NCBI GenBank assembly: GCA_016718205.1
Contig: JADKEB010000031.1
Location: 124,001 to 188,000, forward strand
From: Saprospiraceae bacterium
GTDB taxonomy: Bacteria > Bacteroidota > Bacteroidia > Chitinophagales > Saprospiraceae
Direction: 5' to 3'
Length of the DNA: 64,000 nucleotides
The translations under genes were made by a program, and so were the position numbers. The notes below the pieces were generated by a model. That model was not told where the DNA came from. It saw only the letters and a list, made by a program, of their open reading frames with translations, and searched no databases. Below are positions 1 to 7,044 of the stretch, in pieces (positions within the stretch are counted from its first letter, which is position 1; each line of letters starts with the position of its first letter).

Positions 1-408
1 AAGGCTGTCAATAAGGTATCTGAGAAACTGGCAGCAAAACGAGCTGAACATGACAACAATCACCATGCGGAAGGTGCAGAAGACTTTTTCTTTGTGAAAG
101 CAGATAAAAAGTTAGTAAAAATAAATTTTGATGATATCCTTTATATTGAAGGACTCAAGGATTATGTGATCATACGTCAGGATACAGGCCGAGTCATCAC
201 CCTGCAGACGATGAAAAGCCTGGAAGACAGATTGCCCGTAGCAAAATTTAAGAGAGTACACAGGTCATTTATAGTCAATATCAAAAAGATCACGGCCATA
301 CTTGGAAATATGGTCGAACTGATGGAAGCGGGCAAAATCAAGCAGCTCCCGATAGGTAAAAATTACAGAGATGAACTTCTCGACATGATCAATGAAAATA
401 AGCTCTAA
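1..408 (+). CDS. LytTR-family response regulator, C-terminal part (5' end outside window)
   Basis: The frame is open from base 1, so this is the 3' part of a longer gene. After a hydrophilic linker, the last ~100 residues form a LytTR DNA-binding domain: FFFVKADKKLVKINFDDILYIEG, then DYVIIR, TMKSLEDRLP and FKRVHRSFIVNIKKI. In this family an N-terminal receiver domain, presumably to the left of the window, is phosphorylated by a LytS-type histidine kinase and LytTR binds direct repeats in promoters. A GTG at 94 could be read as a start, but it lies inside the conserved domain and the frame continues upstream. Targets unknown. Confidence 0.9.
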   Translation, partial: KAVNKVSEKLAAKRAEHDNNHHAEGAEDFFFVKADKKLVKINFDDILYIEGLKDYVIIRQDTGRVITLQTMKSLEDRLPVAKFKRVHRSFIVNIKKITAILGNMVELMEAGKIKQLPIGKNYRDELLDMINENKL

Positions 409-420
409 ATTTAATCAATT

Positions 421-550
421 GAATCTACTCCGAAAAATCTTTGATGAAGAAAAAAAATATTTATACTGCATTGATAATAAAACATTTACATTTATGACTC
501 GGGTAAAAAAAGTTTGATTGTCATGAAATATTTGTTTTCGGAGTAGACTC
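421..550. repeat. Short element bounded by 16-bp inverted repeats
   Basis: Bases 421-436 (GAATCTACTCCGAAAA) recur inverted at 535-550 with one mismatch, enclosing about 98 AT-rich bases with no reading frame. It sits between the LytTR gene and the convergent beta-helix lipoprotein gene. It may be a small non-autonomous mobile element or a long-armed bidirectional transcription-ending structure; no target-site duplication is obvious. Confidence 0.45.
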
Positions 551-565
551 ATCCAAATGCGATTG

Positions 566-2026
566 TCAAAACTCAAAACAGCCTAAATCCGGAGTAGATT
601 TGCGGGCTTTGTTCAGGATGTCCACCGGTACCTGAGAAAGAAATTTTCCTTTACTCAGAGCTACAGACATTGTATCCAGACGGTAGTCTCCTGTATTTCT
701 TTTGAGAAAGAGTTTGTCGTTATTTTTTAGATTTACACACGAAAGACAATTGTCAAAAAAATCAGGATGATTTTTGGGAAGCAGCAATTCATCTACTTTT
801 ACGGCACAATTTGTAAATTTGTATTTAAACTGGCTTTTGGGACCTACCCGAATCAGGCCTATCTCGTCCTTGTCTGAACCGGCAAATATACAATTGGTAA
901 AGTCAGCATTCAGCCTGTAAACTCTTGGGCCTTCCGTACAGAGAGGATCAGAGCAATAAAAATCAGTAAGAACTACAGATTCATTCTGACCTTCATAACT
1001 TCCTACTGAACAATAGTTGAAAGTATAATTACCGCCATAAGTCAGCTGCATACCATAGTTACTGTTGTCATACAAGAGACAGTTTTCTCCATATATGCTG
1101 GCATGCCTGCCTATGATAGCCGGGCCGCCTGTATTGAAAATCCTGCAGGAGTGAAGAGTTACATCCGACATCGAATCAGCACGGATTCCTATGATAGAAT
1201 TTTTGATTATGGTATGAGTGAGTTTGTTATTTTTGCTATGATACCAAAATAGTAATCCCACCCATTGAGATTTGACATCTTCATATTCTTTTTCTAGTCT
1301 TGCTCCCTGAATGATTACTGGCCGGTCAACGGTCCCTTTGGACTCAAGTTTCCCGTTTTGATTGAAGACGATCAAGCCGTCATTATATGCTGACGAAGAA
1401 TCCCGTACTATACCACCATGTACATAAATACGACATCCCGGCGGCAGCACCAGTGTACAGCTATCTACTATCAGTATGCCATAAATCACATAAGGTTTTG
1501 GGTCGTTCCACGTTCTTTGGCCAAAATTACATGAAAGCAGAGCACCCTTACCACTTCCGCTGGTAGAGGGTACGTAATTGGCATTCTGGCCCCATGCTTC
1601 GAGATATAGTTTTTGGGTATTGCCATTGACGCTGATGTCCAGATGGTCTTCTATGACAAAAGGAGAGATGCTGAGTGGTTGATTGGGGTCTATGGTGGTC
1701 TCGACAAAGATGTAGATACTGTCCCGGCTTCCGATTTCAATATTTTTTACGACCGGGCCTTTTATACCATCCGCATTGATTCTGAAAAACCTGTTGTTTT
1801 GATTTTTTAATGTCACATCCACCTTGATAGGTTGGTCTTTGGGATTGTATACTTTTAAGGATCTTGTGGCAGAACCCAGGCTTGTAAACACCGTATCAAA
1901 TCGCAAGGTATCAACCGAAAACCGCAGTTTTACATCTTTACTTTCATAATAGTCATCTTTACGGCAAGCCGAAATGCTTAAAATGATACCAAATAAAATA
2001 ATACCGTACAGTTTTTTGATATTCAC
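566..2026 (-). CDS. Outer-membrane-type lipoprotein with right-handed beta-helix region
   Basis: The 486-residue protein starts with a lipoprotein signal (residues 1-21, lipobox SISAC, Cys21 predicted lipidated). The first ~150 residues look like an Ig-like/choice-of-anchor domain. The middle and C-terminal parts show parallel beta-helix repeats (YVHGGIV, GIRADSMSDVTLHSCRIFNTGG, GENCLLYDNSNYG) and end in the STPDLGCFEF tail common in Bacteroidota beta-helix lipoproteins. Such proteins are surface exposed and some relatives bind or cleave polysaccharide; no catalytic residues can be assigned here. It stands alone, convergent with the LytTR gene. Confidence 0.8.
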   Translation of the reverse strand: MNIKKLYGIILFGIILSISACRKDDYYESKDVKLRFSVDTLRFDTVFTSLGSATRSLKVYNPKDQPIKVDVTLKNQNNRFFRINADGIKGPVVKNIEIGSRDSIYIFVETTIDPNQPLSISPFVIEDHLDISVNGNTQKLYLEAWGQNANYVPSTSGSGKGALLSCNFGQRTWNDPKPYVIYGILIVDSCTLVLPPGCRIYVHGGIVRDSSSAYNDGLIVFNQNGKLESKGTVDRPVIIQGARLEKEYEDVKSQWVGLLFWYHSKNNKLTHTIIKNSIIGIRADSMSDVTLHSCRIFNTGGPAIIGRHASIYGENCLLYDNSNYGMQLTYGGNYTFNYCSVGSYEGQNESVVLTDFYCSDPLCTEGPRVYRLNADFTNCIFAGSDKDEIGLIRVGPKSQFKYKFTNCAVKVDELLLPKNHPDFFDNCLSCVNLKNNDKLFLKRNTGDYRLDTMSVALSKGKFLSQVPVDILNKARKSTPDLGCFEF

Positions 2027-2300
2027 TATTTACAAAGTTTCTACATTTACAGAAATAAGTCCATGTTTCAAATTTTCTACCTGGAGACAAAATGAACCAT
2101 TTTAAACATACTTTAAACGCAGGATTTTCAATTTTATTCCTGTTTAGGTAAAAAAATGTTTTGGTTTGAAGTTGATAAATCCGCAGAACAATACAAACTG
2201 ATTTTACTTCTATCCTTTCAAGACCTTTTGCAGTAACTCATGAAACCAAAGAAAGGTATGCATACGATCACAAAGAAAATAAATGAGTGGGGTCACCTTA

Positions 2301-2456
2301 GGTTTTGTAATGATATAACCTCTGCATCTTGACTTTTATTTTGGTTTTAACTTCTAAGAATTTAAAAGCAAAATAACAAGTCAAGATGAAAATTTCACCT
2401 TAATAAAAACCAAAATTCCGGCGTCAATTTTGTACATCTTATATCGTTACAAACCC
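2301..2456. repeat. Intergenic element with outer inverted repeat and two crossing inner inverted repeats
   Basis: The 578-base gap between the lipoprotein gene and holA holds this structure. An imperfect 18-bp inverted repeat (2301-2318 with 2439-2456, 16 of 18 matching) encloses two perfect 11-bp complementary pairs: 2325-2335 with 2378-2388 (CATCTTGACTT/AAGTCAAGATG), and 2338-2348 with 2406-2416 (ATTTTGGTTTT/AAAACCAAAAT). The pairs interleave in the order a, b, a', b', which is pseudoknot topology rather than nesting. There is no open reading frame. It could be a structured RNA, a small mobile element or a site for a DNA-binding protein. The rest of the gap (2027-2300) shows nothing recognisable. 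Confidence 0.5.
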
Positions 2457-2529
2457 TTAAGAAAACAGTAAATCAGAAAGAAAATGCCATTGATAATTAA
2501 AATGTTAACTTTAGTTAGACTCATTTTTC

Positions 2530-2581
2530 TATTTTTGCAGGATGATAGTGATTATTTTATCATGAAGGTAAGATATATTTG
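2530..2581 (+). promoter_or_regulatory. Tandem Bacteroidota -7 boxes upstream of holA
   Basis: Two matches to the TAnnTTTG -7 consensus precede holA: TATTTTTG at 2530-2537 and TATATTTG at 2574-2581, the latter 23 bases before the ATG. No clear TTG -33 box accompanies either, so which one is used is uncertain. Confidence 0.4.
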
Positions 2582-2604
2582 CACTTAAAGACAAAAACAA
2601 TGTT

Positions 2605-3606
2605 ATGTCCGCTGACGATATCCTTAAAGATTTAAAATCCGGAGTTATAAGTCCTTTGTATTTATTGCATGGTGAGGAATCGTACTATATTGATAATTTG
2701 GTAGATTATATAGAAGATCACTTACTATCCGAAATGGAAAAAGCTTTCAATCAAGTGGTAATATATGGAAAAGATGCCAACGTAACAGCCATCATAGATG
2801 AAGCGAGACAATATCCCATGATGTCTGCAAAAAGGCTCATCCTGCTAAAGGAGGCTCAACAAATGAAGGGAATTTCAGATTTGCTTCCTTATGCTGAAAA
2901 GCCTGTAAGCACAACTGTCCTGGTGATATGTTATAAATACGGGAAACTCGATAAAAGAACAAAATTTTATAAGGCACTTGAAAGTAAGGGCGTAATATTC
3001 GAATCAAAAAAAATATACGATAATCAGGTAGCATCCTGGGTTCGTGACTTTTTAAAAGCAGGTGGGTATACAGCTGCCAACGGTGTACATGAACTTGTTG
3101 CCGAATACCTTGGCTCTGATTTGTCCAAAGTCAGCAATGAACTGACCAAACTGATGCTGAATGTACCTAAGTCAAGGCAAATTACCATGGATGATGTGCG
3201 TGATGTCATTGGAATAAGCAAAGAATTTGATGTTTTTGAATTGCAAAAGATGCTTGGAGAAAGAAATTTTGCCAAAGCAACTCAAATCATAAATTATCTT
3301 TCTGACAATCAAGGTCCCAATCCTGCGGTGGTCATCATCACTAATTTATTTGGATATTTCAATAAAGTCATGATCACCAATCAGCATGGAGCAAAAAGCG
3401 ATCAGGAACTATCTAAACTGACAGGAATAAACCCATTTTTTCTCAAAGAGTATCGGCAGGCAGCAAAAAACTATTCAAAAAATCAGCTGGTTTCAATTTT
3501 TCAAGCTTTGAAAAATGCAGACAAAGCGTCAAAAGGCATCGGCAACAGAAGGAATGATGTGTCATCTATATACAAAGATTTTTTAATTTCCTGCATGACA
3601 GCATAA
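2605..3606 (+). CDS. holA: DNA polymerase III subunit delta
   Basis: The 333-residue length fits the family. The N-terminus (DDILKDLKSGVISPLYLLHGEESYYIDNLVDYIE) is the typical HolA opening, followed by the AAA-like fold with YPMMSAKRLILLKEAQ and the helical region KVSNELTKLMLNV...VRDVIGISKEFDVFELQ. Delta is the clamp-loader subunit that opens the beta sliding clamp and has no ATPase motif of its own, as here. An ATG at 2600 is out of frame, so ATG 2605 is the start. A strong intrinsic terminator follows, so the gene is probably monocistronic. Confidence 0.95.
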   Translation: MSADDILKDLKSGVISPLYLLHGEESYYIDNLVDYIEDHLLSEMEKAFNQVVIYGKDANVTAIIDEARQYPMMSAKRLILLKEAQQMKGISDLLPYAEKPVSTTVLVICYKYGKLDKRTKFYKALESKGVIFESKKIYDNQVASWVRDFLKAGGYTAANGVHELVAEYLGSDLSKVSNELTKLMLNVPKSRQITMDDVRDVIGISKEFDVFELQKMLGERNFAKATQIINYLSDNQGPNPAVVIITNLFGYFNKVMITNQHGAKSDQELSKLTGINPFFLKEYRQAAKNYSKNQLVSIFQALKNADKASKGIGNRRNDVSSIYKDFLISCMTA

Positions 3607-3637
3607 AAAAAGGAGCCAATGACTCCTTTTTGATTTT
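3607..3637 (+). terminator. Rho-independent terminator after holA
   Basis: A perfect 9-bp stem (AAAAAGGAG at 3607-3615 with CTCCTTTTT at 3623-3631) and a 7-base loop start one base after the holA stop codon. The right arm ends in a T run followed by GATTTT. Confidence 0.85.
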
Positions 3638-3777
3638 ACATTTTTAGATTATTATGATTATTATCTTTGAGATTATTCAAACGTTTATGATGAAGTTGAT
3701 TAAAGTATCAGTGTGCTACATCAGTATAAAGACAACATTCAATCTTCCCAATACAAAGTTATAATGCAAAATGATGT

Positions 3778-4035
3778 TTATACTCCTATGTTTTGTGCTT
3801 CAGCTATGATTCTTTTTGCAATAATCATAATTTTATCATCATCAAGATGCACAATGCCGCCTTCTGGTCCTGGTTCGATATGGCATCCTACCACCTGTCC
3901 ATTCTGATATTTTTTTGCTCCGAAATAATTACGTACAGTTTGTTCTTCAATACTTAGTTCTGATGCAATTCTACTTACACTGCCGGTTGGCAAAGCATGT
4001 TTGATTCGTCTTAGTTCATCAAATGTGATATTCAT
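3778..4035 (-). CDS. Small helix-turn-helix DNA-binding protein
   Basis: The 85-residue protein has an N-terminal helix-turn-helix: FDELRRIKHALPTGSVSRIASELSIEEQTVRNYFGA, with the recognition helix near residues 29-38. A short beta-rich tail follows (GGIVHLDDDKIMIIAKRIIAEA). I recognise this as a type widespread in Bacteroidota and usually named only DNA-binding protein. The target is unknown. It stands alone, convergent with holA and separated from it by the holA terminator. Confidence 0.75.
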   Translation of the reverse strand: MNITFDELRRIKHALPTGSVSRIASELSIEEQTVRNYFGAKKYQNGQVVGCHIEPGPEGGIVHLDDDKIMIIAKRIIAEAQNIGV

Positions 4036-4235
4036 GTCTGAAAGAATTTTGTGTTATTAAAAAAAATTATATGAAACCGAAAAATACAAATTTGTTTGAA
4101 ACTTTATATTTTTAGTTAACAAAAAATTTACAGATTTGTTAAAAGTTATTCTTTTTACTTAGGTATAAAAGATGGCATACCCCTTGAAAGGGAAGTGGGC
4201 AATCAAAATCCTAAGATATTTATAGAAAATAAAGC

Positions 4236-5450
4236 TTATATTTTTTTAAATGAAGCTAATGCGTTTTTGATCCGTGAAACAGCTTCAATTAAGTCTGCAT
4301 CCGATGCAGCGTATGATAACCTGATACATTGATCATTTCCAAAAGCTGCACCTGAAACCGTACCTACATGGGCTTCCGTAAGCATGGCTTCTGAAAAATC
4401 ATCCGCATCTTTGATAGTTACTTGTCCATTTGTGGTTCCGAAATAGTGACTTATGTCTGGAAAGACATAAAATGCTCCTTGAGGTTGATTAACTTTAAGA
4501 CCGGGAACTTCCTTTAGTTTAGCTATAATCAGGTCTCTTCTTCTCAAAAACGCTTCTTTCATAGCCAAAGCTTCCGTTTTTTCAGTCTTGAGTGCGACTG
4601 TCGCTGCTGCCTGGCTGAAAGATGCAGCACCCGATGTTACCTGGCCTTGTACTTTATTACAGGCGTCAGCTAGCCATTTTGGCCCTCCCATATAGCCCAA
4701 TCTCCATCCCGTCATCGAGAATCCTTTTGAAAATCCATTGACTGTTGCTGTCAGGTTTTTTGTCTTTTCAAATGCTCCTATACTTGCATGTTTGCCGGTG
4801 AAGTTGATATATTCATAAATCTCATCTGCTATGATCAATATGTTTCCGTTTTCACCGATAACATCAGCCATCTCTTCCAATTCATCATAAGTGTATACAG
4901 AACCGGTAGGGTTGCAAGGGGAAGAAAAAATAAGTAGTTTTGTCTTTTCTGTGATGGCTTCCCTGATCTGAGCTGCATTTACTTTAAAGTCATCTTCTAT
5001 CCCTGCACTGACCACTACAGGAACGCCTCCGGCAAATTTTACAATTTCAACATATGAAACCCAGTAAGGAGCCAATATGATTGCTTCATCCCCTTCATCG
5101 AGCGTGGCTAAGCATATATTGGCTATACTTTGCTTTGCTCCATTGGAAACTACAATTTGAGAAGGTTCAAAATGCAGGTTATTTTCAGTTTCAAATTTAT
5201 CACATATGGCTTTTCTAAGATCCATTGTACCGGGTACAGGGGTATATTTAGTATTTCCTTTTTTCAGTGCCTGATATGCTGCTTCCTTGATAAATTCCGG
5301 AGTGTCAAAATCCGGCTCTCCAAGGCTAAGGCTTATGACACTTACTCCTTTGGCAGCGAGGTCCCTTGCTTTTTGTGCCATTCTGATGGTAGCAGATTCT
5401 TCCATTGCCTGAACCTTACCTGACAACATTTTTAATGGATTAATGCTCAT
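4236..5450 (-). CDS. Pyridoxal-phosphate-dependent aminotransferase, aspartate aminotransferase type
   Basis: The 404-residue fold-type I aminotransferase shows the substrate-binding segment SLGEPDFDTP (residues 42-51), NPTG (180-183), DEIYEY (209-214) and the PLP lysine in NGFSKGFSMTGWRLGY (Lys242). In class I enzymes of this subgroup the usual reaction is transfer of the amino group from aspartate to 2-oxoglutarate, but exact specificity (aspartate, prephenate or aromatic acids) cannot be read from the motifs. It is a single gene with a candidate promoter at 5486-5493. Confidence 0.9.
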   Translation of the reverse strand: MSINPLKMLSGKVQAMEESATIRMAQKARDLAAKGVSVISLSLGEPDFDTPEFIKEAAYQALKKGNTKYTPVPGTMDLRKAICDKFETENNLHFEPSQIVVSNGAKQSIANICLATLDEGDEAIILAPYWVSYVEIVKFAGGVPVVVSAGIEDDFKVNAAQIREAITEKTKLLIFSSPCNPTGSVYTYDELEEMADVIGENGNILIIADEIYEYINFTGKHASIGAFEKTKNLTATVNGFSKGFSMTGWRLGYMGGPKWLADACNKVQGQVTSGAASFSQAAATVALKTEKTEALAMKEAFLRRRDLIIAKLKEVPGLKVNQPQGAFYVFPDISHYFGTTNGQVTIKDADDFSEAMLTEAHVGTVSGAAFGNDQCIRLSYAASDADLIEAVSRIKNALASFKKI

Positions 5451-5485
5451 TTTGTTTTAAATTCTATTTGTTTACTAAATCAGGG

Positions 5486-5493
5486 CAAAGGTA
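5486..5493 (-). promoter_or_regulatory. -7 box for the aminotransferase gene
   Basis: On the minus strand these bases read TACCTTTG, a full match to TAnnTTTG, 35 bases before the ATG. No convincing -33 box. Confidence 0.4.
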
Positions 5494-5545
5494 AACAAAA
5501 TATTATTCGCTATGGCGATATTTATCTTTTTATCCAGTCATAGCT

Positions 5546-5827
5546 TCAGATGATCGTATCAAAATGATTTTCTTTATTTATTTCAAAAAGTTTAATTAGG
5601 CTTTTAGATCGAGTATGAGACATTTGGTTGAAAATGACCTTGATTTCCGTTATTGTGTCTTTTGTGCAAAACTTTTTTACCATGTCAGGACTTGAGATAC
5701 CAGAGCCATCTCTGAATTTATATATCTGCTCCAACAGATTGTATTCAAATTTAATACTTATTTTATCATTCATTTTGAATACCGTGACCTTGATGTCATC
5801 TGCATTGAATTCATCAATTATCTTCAC
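5546..5827 (-). CDS. Hypothetical protein, 93 residues
   Basis: A short acidic/basic protein without signal peptide or membrane segment: MKIIDEFNADDIKVTVFKMNDKISIKFEYNLLEQIYKFRDG, then VKKFCTKDTITEIKVIFNQM. The beta-strand-rich start and regular polarity look like a real soluble protein, and I have a weak impression of similar small proteins in this phylum, but no function can be given. Its upstream flank contains eroded coding sequence (5875-6191), so it could be a survivor of a once larger unit. Confidence 0.6.
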   Translation of the reverse strand: MKIIDEFNADDIKVTVFKMNDKISIKFEYNLLEQIYKFRDGSGISSPDMVKKFCTKDTITEIKVIFNQMSHTRSKSLIKLFEINKENHFDTII

Positions 5828-5874
5828 TATAATGGTATTTTTTAATATTCAAAAACATATTCTTACTGTTATAT

Positions 5875-6191
5875 CTACAACCCCGTAAATTGCACATGCA
5901 TCGTCACAATCCCTGCAGACAATCCATCGCTCATGTTGTACAAAGCACCTCGTAGTTCTACCTGACTGATAGCAAATAGATTGGCAATGGTTTTGAATGG
6001 TGAATATCAAAATTTCGCTAAGCAACATTTATTAGATATCCAAGAGAAGATTCTAAAATTTTACTCCCTAAATCTGTCCATATCTCATCCAATTTCTTTT
6101 CAATGTCGTAAAAACTTTTAATAATATTAATTAGGTTCTCCACTCCTTCCCAATGTTGACTACATACATATCACTATTCTGCCTTTGTCAT
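5875..6191 (-). pseudogene. Eroded small coding sequence(s) of unknown function
   Basis: Reading the minus strand from an ATG at 6191 gives MTKAE, two consecutive in-frame stops (TAG TGA), then 50 codons resembling a helical protein (HWEGVENLINIIKSFYDIEK, DEIWTDLGSKILESSLGYL) ending at 6018. A different frame continues from 6009 to 5875 with LFAISQVELRGALYNMSDG and GIVTMHVQFTGL. The pieces look protein-like, but no intact frame exists. This is inferred to be a degraded gene; family not recognised. It fills most of the 413-base gap before the DUF2520 gene. Confidence 0.4.
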
Positions 6192-6240
6192 GATGATATT
6201 TTTTATTCGTTCTGTAGCAAAAATAATATTTTTTTTTAAT

Positions 6241-7041
6241 TCAACTGCGAATAAATGAAATACGCCCGTATTTTTTTATTATATTTTCTGAAAAGAAGCA
6301 ATACAACTTATACAAATCAGGATGTTTTTCTAATTTTGTAAGATGTCTCATTATGGTTAGATCGTCATTTCTGATGGCTGGACCTGTTTGGTTATTCTCA
6401 GGAATATCGATAGTAAGTTTTTCAGCAGTTTCTTTGATCAAGGGTATCAATAAGTCAAATTTTATATCTTCTTGTTCGCAGTAGTCATATGTGAGTCTGT
6501 AGAGATGATTGGCAAAATTATTGACTAAAACCGCCGCAAGGTGTAATTTTTCCTTTCTTGTGTCATCAATCCATGTAAAATCATTGGATATCTGGTCGGC
6601 AAGTTCGAGCAAGCAAAGTTTGACATATTCATTCGATGCGGTTATCACAAAAGGTATTTCATTAGTAACTACCGGGGTTTCTCTTTTTAAAGATTGTAGT
6701 GGCCATAAGCAACCAAAATTGGCGGAGTAAGGACTAAGTATGGTCGATGGTGTGGCACCGGAGGTGTGGACAAGTATTTGATTGTCACTGAGTTGAAATG
6801 GTATAGAATCAACAACTTCAAGTATGGCATCATCATTTACACAGAATAAGTACATATCAACATGCGGATCTAATTCTTTTATATCAGAAATATATGCTCC
6901 TATATCCAGATGGCTAAAGTAAGTTTTATCATTTGTATTTCTACCATACACCTGTTTCACATTGTAACCTGCAAACACGATGCATTCAGCTAGGTGCCAG
7001 GCTACATTACCTGAACCAATTATTACGATGTCGTCCAGCAT
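6241..7041 (-). CDS. DUF2520 / Rossmann-fold dehydrogenase-like protein
   Basis: The 266-residue protein has an N-terminal NAD(P)-binding Rossmann motif IVIIGSGNVAWHLA (residues 5-18) like F420-dependent NADP reductases and ProC. The central segment LVHTSGATPSTIL and the helical C-terminal half, with KLHLAAVLVNNFANHLY, are typical of DUF2520. The substrate is unknown for the family. Its start lies 3 bases past the ccmF stop codon, so it is translated from the ccmE-ccmF transcript; whether it contributes to cytochrome maturation is not known. Confidence 0.85.
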   Translation of the reverse strand: MLDDIVIIGSGNVAWHLAECIVFAGYNVKQVYGRNTNDKTYFSHLDIGAYISDIKELDPHVDMYLFCVNDDAILEVVDSIPFQLSDNQILVHTSGATPSTILSPYSANFGCLWPLQSLKRETPVVTNEIPFVITASNEYVKLCLLELADQISNDFTWIDDTRKEKLHLAAVLVNNFANHLYRLTYDYCEQEDIKFDLLIPLIKETAEKLTIDIPENNQTGPAIRNDDLTIMRHLTKLEKHPDLYKLYCFFSENIIKKYGRISFIRS

Positions 7042-7044
7042 AGA

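Noticed and set aside
421..550. Simple intrinsic terminator for the LytTR gene
   Set aside because: The arms are separated by ~98 bases and there is no T run after the right arm, so a classic terminator is unlikely.
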